Below, piece after piece: positions 47,922-56,974 of a stretch of DNA of 64,000 nucleotides. The notes beneath the pieces are model-generated. The model had not been told where the DNA came from. It did not search any database and saw only the letters and a list, made by a program, of their open reading frames with translations. The number at the start of each line of letters is the position of its first letter. Position 1 is the stretch's first letter. Both the position numbers and the translations under genes were made by a program. The stretch is from JAAYUD01 sp041907665 (lineage in GTDB: Bacteria; Bacteroidota; Bacteroidia; Bacteroidales; Bacteroidaceae), in the NCBI GenBank assembly GCA_041907665.1, contig JAYRGW010000009.1, positions 28,040 to 92,039 of the forward strand. The letters run 5' to 3'.

Positions 47922-49153
47922 GATTATTTATAATATGCTGCTTTACACTCATACTCACATTGCCCTTAAGAGCACAGAAATCGGACGGTTTCTGTGCTTC
48001 GGTTTATCAATATGTGGAAAGTAAAAATTACTATTTCACTTATCTCCTTCAGGAGAAGGCAGACGTAGATTCACTGATAGCAACCAATACCATATTGAGA
48101 GATATGGCTGATAAAAAGCAAAATGAGCTATTAAAAGCCGGAAGTGTAGATGAATATTTAACTGCTTTTAAGCTATCTGATGAAGACATTCTGAAAGCCG
48201 GTAAAGCTTTAACTGAGCTATATAGAAATGGCAATGCCCTTGAGCGTATGATGACGCAACTGGTAGTGCCATCGGGACATTATCTGCAATATAAGGAACA
48301 AGGTGCAGCTCTGATGCGAAAAATATGGGAACAGGATGCCCGTGGAATGAATTATGCTATTGATGTATATGCTGCTGCGCACAAGCCAAACTATCCCAAA
48401 ATCGATTCCATTGGCTTCAATATTCGCAGTAGTGAATTTCAAAAAGAGATACTGCCCATTTGCAAGCAAAATATTGAAATGTGGAACAGAACACATCCAT
48501 CTTTTTATTCCGTTTCATTAAAGGCTGTGTGTACGTTGCTTGATCTCAACGATCGTCTACAAGCCGCCGATTTTGAGCCTTTGGAAGGAATAGTCAATCA
48601 AGCAAGTTATGCACAAATACCTCTGACCAATTGGAAGAATTATCCATACAGTGCCATTTTAGTGCTGGGAGCAGGTCCGGATGAGCCAAATGTAAACATC
48701 AATCCCATTGGGAAAATGAGAGCGGCCTATGCAGCCCTGCTCTATCGTGAACATCAAGCTCCCTTCATTATTTTGTCGGGAGGCAGGGTGCATCCCTATC
48801 ACACCCCATATAACGAAGCTAACGAAATGAAGAAGTATCTAATGGAAATATGGCAAGTGCCGGAAAACGCTATTATCATGGAGCCTCATGCCCGCCACAC
48901 CACTACGAACTTCCGCAATGCCGCCCGTATTATGCTTGCCCAAGGTTTTCCAAAAGAAAAATACGCCATAGCCACCTCGTCAAAATCCCATATTGATTAT
49001 GTGGAACAAACTGAGCAACTACCCCGTCGTTGCACACAAGAGTTAGGCTACGAACCATATAAAACCGGGAAACGAATCTCAGAAAGGGTGATTGAATTCA
49101 TGCCTCAAGCCAATTCCTTCATCATTAATCCGCTAGAGCCTATTGACCCCTAA
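47918..49153 (+). CDS. Secreted DUF218 (YdcF/SanA-like) protein
   Basis: A 411-residue protein with a signal peptide (1-19). Residues about 20-240 are helical and unlike anything I can name. Residues about 245-405 are a DUF218 domain: SAILVLGAGPDEPN near 248, AALLYREHQAPFIILSGGRVHPYHTPYNEANEMKKYL near 276-310, the MEPHARHTTTNFRNAARIML block near 320-340 and TSSKSH near 352. DUF218 proteins are linked to envelope polysaccharide metabolism, but their reaction is not established. It overlaps the GDPD stop by 4 bp and is therefore translationally coupled to it. Confidence 0.8.
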   Translation: MRLFIICCFTLILTLPLRAQKSDGFCASVYQYVESKNYYFTYLLQEKADVDSLIATNTILRDMADKKQNELLKAGSVDEYLTAFKLSDEDILKAGKALTELYRNGNALERMMTQLVVPSGHYLQYKEQGAALMRKIWEQDARGMNYAIDVYAAAHKPNYPKIDSIGFNIRSSEFQKEILPICKQNIEMWNRTHPSFYSVSLKAVCTLLDLNDRLQAADFEPLEGIVNQASYAQIPLTNWKNYPYSAILVLGAGPDEPNVNINPIGKMRAAYAALLYREHQAPFIILSGGRVHPYHTPYNEANEMKKYLMEIWQVPENAIIMEPHARHTTTNFRNAARIMLAQGFPKEKYAIATSSKSHIDYVEQTEQLPRRCTQELGYEPYKTGKRISERVIEFMPQANSFIINPLEPIDP

Positions 49154-49190
49154 TCCTATAGCAAATAATTAATCTTATTAATAAATCAAG

Positions 49191-51938
49191 ATGAAACCAC
49201 TATTGCTTTTCCTTCTACTACTCTCTCCCCTAACAGCCTTTGCCACGCCGCAAAACATTGCTCCGTGTGCCAAAGTTACCTGTTCGTCGGCAATCTCCCC
49301 GGAATACGGGGTAGCACATCTTATCGACGGTGTATCCCGAGTTTTAAACAAAAGTGAATGGCGCTCTAACAGCCAGCTCGACACACGTGGAAGAGTCCGT
49401 CCATTCCCATGGTTCCAATTGGAATGGGATAGCGCGGTATACGTAAATAAAGTTATTCTATACGATAGAGTTAGCGAGGAAAGCCATACGGCCGCCGGTA
49501 CACTGATCTTTAGCGATGGTAGCAGTATCACCGTCAATCAGATTGCAGACAACGGTGCCCCCAAGGTGGTTGAATTTTCCCCGAAAAAAGTCCAGTGGAT
49601 TCGCTTTCAGGCAACTGATGGAGAAGGTACCAATCTGGGATTATCTGAAGTAGAGGTTTATCCTTCACCTGAGTCGTACCAAAATTATGTTTCGTGGGTG
49701 AACCCTTACATAGAGACAGCTAAAGGTCGCTATTTCTTCTTTGTGACTGGTAGCCTGCCTTTCGGCATGATTAGCGCCGCTCCTCTAACCCGAAATATTA
49801 ACCAGGGCGGTGGCGGATACAATTACAATTCAACCCGCATCTTAGGTTTTCCCCAAATACACGACTGGATGATTTCGGGACTGAACGTGATGCCGGTAAG
49901 TGGAGAAGTTGAAACGGGTAATGGAGAAAAAGGTTGGAGTTCTCCGTTCTCACACGATGGAGAGATAGTGCAACCGGGCTATCATCGTCTCTATCTGGAC
50001 AGATATCAGCTTTGGGTAGAACAAACAGTAACAGAAAGAGTAGGGTTTTATCGGTTGACCTATTCAAACAATACCTCTGCTAAAGTATTACTAGGACTAG
50101 GAGGGCATATCTCCACTTCTACGATGATTAATGCACACGCGTATAAAGTAAATGACACTGAAATAGCAGGCTATTTTGATACAGCAGGGCGTGTATGGGG
50201 AGGAGTAGACGTGGGAAGAGTCTATTTTGTGGTACGCTTCAACCATCCTTTCCAGAATTTAAACAGCTGGCTTGGAAACAAAAAAGAGCATAACATTAAG
50301 CAGATGCAAGGTTCTCCTGACTTGATCGAAATACCCGGTTCTTCTTTCAAGCAATCACTAACAGCAGGAATGGAAGCCGACTTCGGACAAATGGAGGCCG
50401 GCGGACAATTATTGATGAAGACTTCAGTTTCTTTTGTAAGTGTGGACAATGCGCGTGAAAATATCGATAAGGAGTGTGCTCAATGGAGTTTCGACGAAGT
50501 AAAAAAGAATTCATTCGATACTTGGAACGATTGGTTAGGCAAAATTGAAGTAAAAGGTGGTAGCCCCCAACAAAGAATTAAATTCTATACAGACTTATGG
50601 CATGTACTACTAGGTCGTCACAAAATAGACGATTATAACGGTGCCTATCCCGATTATCTGACAGGAGGCAAGCGTATTGGGACGAAGACCCGTATCCATA
50701 CAATAGGTCCACGCTACCAAGCCCGGATGCTCCCTAAAGACCCAAAAGGTAATGTAAAGTTCCACATGTACAACTCCGATGCCTTATGGCTTACTCAATG
50801 GAATCTGAACATACTTTGGGGACTAGCTTATCCTTCTGTACTCGATGAGTTTTCAGCTTCCTTTCTCCAATATGACAAAAATGGAGGATTATTGCCTCGC
50901 GGACCTTCCTTAGGCTCTTATACCTATATCATGACGGGATGCCCTGTCACTCCACTCATCACCAGTGCCTTTCAACGGGGACTCTATAAAAAGTGGCAAC
51001 CTGACGAAGGATATAAGGCTATGAAAAGAAACCATGAAAAAGGAGGTATGCAAGCTTTCGATATGAATGATGAGCTGGATTTCTACATCAAGCACGGTTA
51101 TTGTCCTAATGAAGCAGGACTTACCATACAATGGAGTTTTGAAGACTGGACTTTGGGACAAATGGCCAAGACTTTGAAAAAGTATAAAGATGAAAAATAT
51201 TACACCAAACGAGCTACCGGATGGCCGGCTTCTTTCCACCCTGGTATAGGCTTAGTAATGCCAAAGAAGACAGATGGTGAGTGGTTACACACCAACCCAA
51301 TGTCCGAAGAAGGATTTGTGCAAGCCAATGCTTGGCAAGCCACATTCGGATTGTCGCATGACATCCCGAAATTAGCTCAAATGATGGGTGGAAACGATAG
51401 CTTGGCATCTAAACTTAATTATGCCTTCGAACAATCGACCGGCAAAAACTTCCTATTCGGGCGTATCAGCTATGCCAACCAACCTGGTTGTTCTTCGGCC
51501 CACGTATTTGCCCATGTAGGTAAACCTTGGCTAACACAATATTGGGTACGTCGTGTATACGATCAAACCTATAGTTATATCACTCCCGAAAGAGGCTATA
51601 CCGAAAATGATGAAGATCAGGGACAGATGGGAGGTGTCAGCGCTTTAATGGCTCTTGGATTATTCAGTCTGGACGGTGGTTCTTCGAGCCTTCCCTGTTA
51701 TGACATCACTTCTCCCCTTTTCGATGAAGTGACTATTCATTTGGACAACAATTATTATAAAGGAAAAACCTTTAAAATCGTGACATACAACAATTCCAAA
51801 GAGAATTGCTACATTCAGAAAGCTGCACTGAACGGAAATCCGTATAATTCTTATCAGTTACCCCATTCTGTTTATGCCAATGGCGGAAAGCTGGAATTAT
51901 GGCTCGGTAACATACCTAACAAAACATGGGGCAAATAG
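49191..51938 (+). CDS. GH92 family alpha-mannosidase with N-terminal F5/8-like domain
   Basis: A 915-residue secreted protein. After the signal peptide (1-18) comes a discoidin (F5/8 type C) carbohydrate-binding-like domain (about 20-155; HLIDGVSRVLNKSEWRSN). The GH92 body follows (about 165-915), with VNPYIETAKG near 172, HMYNSDALWLTQWNLNILWG near 525-545, and the Asp-rich catalytic region YTENDEDQGQMGG near 805 replacing the commoner NEDCGQMS. GH92 enzymes are calcium-dependent exo-alpha-mannosidases; some act on phosphate-linked mannose. The divergent catalytic region makes the exact linkage uncertain. It is the last gene of the second PUL operon. Confidence 0.88.
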   Translation: MKPLLLFLLLLSPLTAFATPQNIAPCAKVTCSSAISPEYGVAHLIDGVSRVLNKSEWRSNSQLDTRGRVRPFPWFQLEWDSAVYVNKVILYDRVSEESHTAAGTLIFSDGSSITVNQIADNGAPKVVEFSPKKVQWIRFQATDGEGTNLGLSEVEVYPSPESYQNYVSWVNPYIETAKGRYFFFVTGSLPFGMISAAPLTRNINQGGGGYNYNSTRILGFPQIHDWMISGLNVMPVSGEVETGNGEKGWSSPFSHDGEIVQPGYHRLYLDRYQLWVEQTVTERVGFYRLTYSNNTSAKVLLGLGGHISTSTMINAHAYKVNDTEIAGYFDTAGRVWGGVDVGRVYFVVRFNHPFQNLNSWLGNKKEHNIKQMQGSPDLIEIPGSSFKQSLTAGMEADFGQMEAGGQLLMKTSVSFVSVDNARENIDKECAQWSFDEVKKNSFDTWNDWLGKIEVKGGSPQQRIKFYTDLWHVLLGRHKIDDYNGAYPDYLTGGKRIGTKTRIHTIGPRYQARMLPKDPKGNVKFHMYNSDALWLTQWNLNILWGLAYPSVLDEFSASFLQYDKNGGLLPRGPSLGSYTYIMTGCPVTPLITSAFQRGLYKKWQPDEGYKAMKRNHEKGGMQAFDMNDELDFYIKHGYCPNEAGLTIQWSFEDWTLGQMAKTLKKYKDEKYYTKRATGWPASFHPGIGLVMPKKTDGEWLHTNPMSEEGFVQANAWQATFGLSHDIPKLAQMMGGNDSLASKLNYAFEQSTGKNFLFGRISYANQPGCSSAHVFAHVGKPWLTQYWVRRVYDQTYSYITPERGYTENDEDQGQMGGVSALMALGLFSLDGGSSSLPCYDITSPLFDEVTIHLDNNYYKGKTFKIVTYNNSKENCYIQKAALNGNPYNSYQLPHSVYANGGKLELWLGNIPNKTWGK

Positions 51939-51949
51939 CCCCATGTTTT
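51921..51949. terminator. Terminator overlapping the GH92 stop codon
   Basis: A perfect 12-bp stem (AAAACATGGGGC at 51921-51932 with GCCCCATGTTTT at 51938-51949) has the 5-nt loop AAATA. The GH92 TAG stop is at its apex. With A and T ends on both sides it can serve both convergent genes. Confidence 0.85.
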
Positions 51950-51954
51950 AACTT

Positions 51955-54135
51955 TTACCAGTGAAACTCTACGGAAATTCCTTCCGGAGAGTTTTCAAAT
52001 TCTATCAAATAAGTGTGACTCCGCACATTCCAGTTCTCAACACTGAAAGTTTCCCGCCCGTTAATCTTCACGCTCCTCGGGCATTTAGGGAGAAGTACTC
52101 TCGAAATATTGGTGGTTTCAGCCGGACTCTTAGCTACATAGCTATAACTATTTTTAGTTCGTTGTTCATTATATTCTTTACTGGCCGACGCCAATACTTG
52201 AGCCTGGCTCTTATTTTTCACACGCTCCACATTCAACAATAGTGCTTGTTCTCCCGGATAGACCTTTTTTGAATCGTATACAGGTAACTTAGGATCAAAC
52301 AAATCAATTAAGCAACCTTTCACCTCATACGGGGTTTTACTCACGCTTTCTTTCAGAACCGCAGCTAAATCGTATACGCCTCTTTGCAAATAGAAATTGT
52401 TTTTAAATACCAACTTACCGGCTTTAGCATTTTGCTCGTACATACGTTTTACCAAACCTACAAATATCTGGTCACCCCCTTCTTTTAGCACATAATCTTT
52501 AGGATCGGTGCGTACAATATATATAGTACCTTTACCGTATTTATATTCCCCTCCCTGAGGTGTGCCGGAAAGTCCCATCAGTTGAAATAAATGGGCAGAT
52601 GGCGTTTCATAGTTGTTACCTTCGGTATTCCACCATTCTCTGACAGTCTGGAAAGGATCTTTATCGGTTCCACTAAAAATCAGCACCCCACCTTTTTTCA
52701 CCCATTCAGCTATATATTGGTGAGCCTTTGCCGCCAGTGGCTTCATATTTGAATAAGACATCAGCAATACTTTGGTATCAGCCAATGATTCCTTATACTC
52801 CAAGTTTTCGATATGAACCGTCTTAACAGGCACTCCTTTTTTCAGAAGAGGTAAAGCCTGACCATAGAAATTGGACAACTGGGGATCGTCATATCCTTTA
52901 TGAACAGGAAACCGCTGAAACATTAATGAGTTCGCCATTAATACGCTGATTCCACTGCTACCCGTCAGTTTATTCTTCGATAAAGGCATCTTACCCAGCG
53001 CATTAATCATCACCTGCATCTGCGTAGAGTAAAAACGTGGAATACGCTCTTTCTGATTACTATTGGCACTGGTGCGGTATAGTCCTTCATATATTCTTTC
53101 GGGCCAAGGCATTACTTCATAATTGGCAATATTTGGATAAAGTAACTGAGCCGTGAAAGTAGCCTCATAATTCTTCTTATAATCACTCCAGTCGCGAGGC
53201 CAGTCTTCTATCGGATCAGTCAAGAAGAACATCTTTCTTCCCGTAGGCGCTGTCATCGATTCCATGGAACCATACTCCAGATAAGCTGTTTCAAAAACTC
53301 TTTCCTGCATCTTCCCATTATAGTAATTGGGTTCACGCGAGGTTCCGGTCCATACTTGTGCGATGTATCCATCGACACAAGGCAGCGACGCCAGACTTGC
53401 TTCGGGACTGACAATCATCCACTGAGAATAATTCACTAAAGAATGTGTCGGAACATAACATTTCACATCCACTCCTTTTGTCTTACCATACTCTTTAGCG
53501 AAAGTGAAAATCTCCTTTAAAGCATTGTAATATAAATGATATTTCAGTTTACTCGATAAATAAGTATTCTCGGGAGATTCATGTTGAGGTCGCCACGGAA
53601 AGCCATAATACTTCTCCCATTCTTTTTTAAATGCTTCACTATATCCGGCTCTTGCCCAAAACTCAGGCTCTTCCATAAAAATGCTATGAACGCCTGCATC
53701 AATCACTCTCTTAATATGCTTTTCTTTCAGATAATTCAAAAAGTTTTCCGACGGAACAATGTAAGGCACCATGCGTCCATGCCAGATCGTATCACCTTTT
53801 TGAGTGACCTGTCCTTCATCCAAATGCCATTTTCCATCCCACTTACCCGTAAAATAATCTTGATATTCTCCCCAAGCGATACCCGTCATGAAATGAACGA
53901 TATATCCTTTCTCTTTCCAAGATTCAACCCGTTCTTCAAAAGAAGCTCTCTTTGATTTATACGAAGGATTACCCCCCACACCATATACCATTACCGCTTC
54001 TGCGCGATTGTCAATGGTAGGTCTCCACTCCCGCGAAGTTTGGAAAGTGGTTTTCACACCATCTGTGTGCTGCGCATGGACAAAAGCCGTCACCCCAAGA
54101 AGCAACAGACCGGTCATCAAATAGTTGCACTTCAT
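51955..54135 (-). CDS. Large secreted protein, TIM-barrel glycosidase-like, function unknown
   Basis: A 726-residue protein with a signal peptide (1-21). The N-terminal half looks like a TIM barrel of glycosidase type: VHFMTGIAWGEYQDYF near 80, the acidic patch SIFMEEPEFWARAGYSEAFKKEWEKYYGFPW near 150-180 as a candidate acid/base site, and VDVKCYVPTHS near 225. A region near 440-560 (GKGTIYIVRTDPKDY; LIFSGTDKDPF) resembles the glutamine-amidotransferase-like domain of GH42 enzymes. The C-terminus is a beta-sandwich. I do not recognise a family. It is convergent with the GH92 operon and separated by a terminator; a TATTTTTG box (54265-54258, minus) may drive it. Glycoside cleavage is inference. 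Confidence 0.7.
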   Translation of the reverse strand: MKCNYLMTGLLLLGVTAFVHAQHTDGVKTTFQTSREWRPTIDNRAEAVMVYGVGGNPSYKSKRASFEERVESWKEKGYIVHFMTGIAWGEYQDYFTGKWDGKWHLDEGQVTQKGDTIWHGRMVPYIVPSENFLNYLKEKHIKRVIDAGVHSIFMEEPEFWARAGYSEAFKKEWEKYYGFPWRPQHESPENTYLSSKLKYHLYYNALKEIFTFAKEYGKTKGVDVKCYVPTHSLVNYSQWMIVSPEASLASLPCVDGYIAQVWTGTSREPNYYNGKMQERVFETAYLEYGSMESMTAPTGRKMFFLTDPIEDWPRDWSDYKKNYEATFTAQLLYPNIANYEVMPWPERIYEGLYRTSANSNQKERIPRFYSTQMQVMINALGKMPLSKNKLTGSSGISVLMANSLMFQRFPVHKGYDDPQLSNFYGQALPLLKKGVPVKTVHIENLEYKESLADTKVLLMSYSNMKPLAAKAHQYIAEWVKKGGVLIFSGTDKDPFQTVREWWNTEGNNYETPSAHLFQLMGLSGTPQGGEYKYGKGTIYIVRTDPKDYVLKEGGDQIFVGLVKRMYEQNAKAGKLVFKNNFYLQRGVYDLAAVLKESVSKTPYEVKGCLIDLFDPKLPVYDSKKVYPGEQALLLNVERVKNKSQAQVLASASKEYNEQRTKNSYSYVAKSPAETTNISRVLLPKCPRSVKINGRETFSVENWNVRSHTYLIEFENSPEGISVEFHW

Positions 54136-54345
54136 TTCTCTGTATTTTTATGTTATTAGATCAAGTAAAGTTCATTCAATAAGACAAAAAACGATCCGAT
54201 AAAGTATCATAACATCTACCTGGTAAGGCATAAGAAAGACTTACACTCAGGTCGAGACAAAAATACGTTTTTCATTCGGAGTTTTCTTCCTTTATAATTT
54301 ATTCTTTACTCGCAAGCAAATAATTACTACCACAAAGCTGAGTCA

Positions 54346-55281
54346 TTAATGCCCTTGTGCTAAAACCATTTCTATTTCGTTCACAGTAGCATCCTTCAAT
54401 AGTACTGTTTTATTTTGATCTAACAGATACAGCGTAGGTATTGCTTTCAAATCATATAAATTCTTATTTCGAATGGAGAGTTTTTTATCATAGCCACATA
54501 TCCATTCTTTGGGAAAAGCGTCCAAATGCCTTTGCCATTCTGCAAGATCTTCGTCCGGGTAAACTGAAAGAATGGTGAGTTTTCCCATATTAATATTCCG
54601 GGTGATAACAGTTGAACCTTTTAAAGCTTCAATAGTCTCTTCACAGGCATGGCAACCGGGATTATTGATGAATAATATAGTATACTCCGATTTAATGTCA
54701 TAAAGTGCTTTATTTTGACCTGAAGCTAAGGTATAACGGAAATTAGTCGCCGGTTTACCTATCCTGTTTTTTTCCGCCATTTTCCGGCGCTCTTGCGGTC
54801 TGATTTTTTCAACATCACTTAACAACGGCGAACTTAACATTGCATCTAAAACTGAAATATATAATTCTTCATTTCGCATGGGTGAATTGGGATCGTAAAG
54901 ATATTTATCAGCCATCTTCGTAAAATAGTCATAGACTTTTTTATTTGCCTCAGCTTTTTTAAAGAACTTGGATATTGATTTTTGTGCAGTAGACACAGGT
55001 GCAGTTTTAAGAAAATCGATATAATCCACCCACGCCTGCTCTCCGATTTCCGGTCGGTGAATAGAACTTGTATCTGCAAAGTTAAAGTTATCCCAATAAT
55101 GCTCCGATAGATAGTTACCACGCGCTTCGGGAGTTTGAAGGGTTGACGGTATTACCGGAAGCTTAAACAATTTTGTAGGATTTTGAGCAGTTTTGCTTTG
55201 TCCTTTGTCTTTATCATGACTGTTGTTGGATGAGCAACAAACAGTTATAAGTAAAATAAAAAATACAAGATAATGTTTCAT
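54346..55281 (-). CDS. Thioredoxin-fold lipoprotein with DUF5106-like N-terminal domain
   Basis: The chosen start at 55281 gives 311 residues beginning MKHYLVFFILLITVCCSSNN, a lipoprotein signal; the ATG 22 codons earlier (55347) only adds a non-signal extension. Residues about 35-170 are helical and resemble DUF5106. Residues about 175-311 form a thioredoxin-like domain with CHAC as a CxxC motif near 210 (INNPGCHACEET) and the cis-Pro segment LKAIPTLYLLD near 287. A periplasmic or outer-membrane thiol-disulfide role is likely. It stands alone between two unrelated genes. Confidence 0.85.
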   Translation of the reverse strand: MKHYLVFFILLITVCCSSNNSHDKDKGQSKTAQNPTKLFKLPVIPSTLQTPEARGNYLSEHYWDNFNFADTSSIHRPEIGEQAWVDYIDFLKTAPVSTAQKSISKFFKKAEANKKVYDYFTKMADKYLYDPNSPMRNEELYISVLDAMLSSPLLSDVEKIRPQERRKMAEKNRIGKPATNFRYTLASGQNKALYDIKSEYTILFINNPGCHACEETIEALKGSTVITRNINMGKLTILSVYPDEDLAEWQRHLDAFPKEWICGYDKKLSIRNKNLYDLKAIPTLYLLDQNKTVLLKDATVNEIEMVLAQGH

Positions 55282-55589
55282 CGTGCCTATAAATGTATAT
55301 TTAAGATGAAGGTAAGAAATATATCGATAATTTATAATATTTTCCACCTCCTCTTTTTAAGAAAAAACAATTCATTCTTTTTTTTAACTAGCTACTTATT
55401 TAATTCTTTATTGACACAACCAACCCGGAACAAATTCGTAAAGCGAACTATTTTATTGTTTTATTTATTGTATTTATCACCTAAAAGAACTACTATTGCA
55501 TAATACTGTATTTGAAATTGCAACAAAGTAATTATAAAGCTGTATATAAATTGCCTATACTTATTTTAGTAAAATATTAAACCCCTACC
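55282..55589. other. A/T-rich intergenic region, 308 bp
   Basis: Very A/T-rich spacer between the divergent lipoprotein and photolyase genes. I found no TAnnTTTG promoter, hairpin or coding sequence that I would defend. Confidence 0.4.
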
Positions 55590-56906
55590 ATGTTTGATAC
55601 AAAAAGAGAAATTTGCATTTTTTGGTTCCGCCGGGATCTGAGATTAGAGGATAACGCTGCTCTTTTTAGGGCTTTGACAAGCGGATACCAAGTATTACCA
55701 ATATTTGTTTTTGATAAAAACATTCTCAATCAATTTGAGAAAGGGAGAAATGCTCAGGTAGAATTTATCCATAAGCAATTAATTTCGCTAAAAACAAAAC
55801 TACAAAGCTTGAATAGCTCTATAATTGTAACGCATAGTACTCCCTACGAATTCTTTAACCAAATTACAGATAAATACTCTGTAAAAGCTGTATATGCAAA
55901 TGAAGATTATGAGCTTTCAGCACGTAAAAGAGATGCTGAAATAGAAAGACTGTTGAATGCAAAAGCAATTCAATTTCATACCTGTAAGGACCAGGTTATA
56001 TTTAGCAAGAACGATATTTTAAAAGATGATGGTGCACCATATACCGTATTTACTCCCTATAGTAAAAAATGGAAAAGCTGCTTCAAACCCGAGCATATCA
56101 TACCATACGATTGTGAAGTATACTTTAACAATTTTGTACACTTTGAATATCCGGACTGTCCCTCATTATCTGAATTGGGGTACGAAAGTAGTCGTATAGC
56201 TTTTCCTGGTGGTGAAATCGATGGGCAACTTATTCAGAATTACCACATTTATCGTGACTACCCTGCCCTGGAGGCGACATCTCGTTTGAGCATGCACCTT
56301 CGATTTGGTACAATCAGTATCAGAAAACTGGTTTCCAAAGCATACAAGCTTAGCGATATATTTCTGAACGAACTGATCTGGCGTGAATTCTATTTTGCCA
56401 TCACATGGCATTTTCCTCACATTGCCAATGGATATTCGTTCAAAAGAAAATATGATGATATAGCTTGGCGGAACAATGAAGATGATTTCAAGGCATGGTG
56501 TGAGGGTAAAACCGGATATCCATTTGTAGATGCCGGAATGCGTCAACTCAATGCTACCGGATTTATGCACAACAGGGCAAGAATGATTACCGCATCGTTT
56601 TTAGCAAAACATTTATTAATAGATTGGCGATGGGGAGAGCACTATTTTGCGAATAAGTTACTTGATTTCGATTTCTCGGCAAACAATGGAGGATGGCAAT
56701 GGGCTGCCGGAAGCGGATGCGACGCAGCTCCTTATTTCAGAATTTTCAATCCTGAACTGCAAGCATTGAAATTTGATAAAGACGGAAAATACATACAGAA
56801 ATGGGTTCCAGAAATCAATACCAACGAGTACCCCAAACCTATAGTCGACCACGACTTTGCTAGAAACCGAGCATTGGAGGTATACCAAAAAGCATTGAAA
56901 GATTAA
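55590..56906 (+). CDS. Deoxyribodipyrimidine photolyase / cryptochrome family protein
   Basis: A 438-residue class I photolyase-like flavoprotein that uses light to split pyrimidine dimers. The N-terminal antenna-binding fold begins FWFRRDLRLEDNAALF. The FAD domain shows LSMHLRFGTISIRKL near 232, ELIWREFYFAITWHFP near 268, GYPFVDAGMRQLNATGFMHNRARMITASFLAKHLLIDWRWGEHYF near 310-355, and the FAD/Trp region DFDFSANNGGWQWAAGSGCDAAPYFRIFNP near 360-390. Length fits CPD photolyases (about 430-480). Whether it repairs DNA or is a signalling cryptochrome is not shown by sequence alone. It converges on the SDR gene, with a weak 6-bp hairpin at its end. Confidence 0.9.
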   Translation: MFDTKREICIFWFRRDLRLEDNAALFRALTSGYQVLPIFVFDKNILNQFEKGRNAQVEFIHKQLISLKTKLQSLNSSIIVTHSTPYEFFNQITDKYSVKAVYANEDYELSARKRDAEIERLLNAKAIQFHTCKDQVIFSKNDILKDDGAPYTVFTPYSKKWKSCFKPEHIIPYDCEVYFNNFVHFEYPDCPSLSELGYESSRIAFPGGEIDGQLIQNYHIYRDYPALEATSRLSMHLRFGTISIRKLVSKAYKLSDIFLNELIWREFYFAITWHFPHIANGYSFKRKYDDIAWRNNEDDFKAWCEGKTGYPFVDAGMRQLNATGFMHNRARMITASFLAKHLLIDWRWGEHYFANKLLDFDFSANNGGWQWAAGSGCDAAPYFRIFNPELQALKFDKDGKYIQKWVPEINTNEYPKPIVDHDFARNRALEVYQKALKD

Positions 56907-56974
56907 GAGAGTTATTCGCTCTCTACAATTACGGGGCAATAAAAAGGTCGATGCTGATACTTTACTAAATTCTT

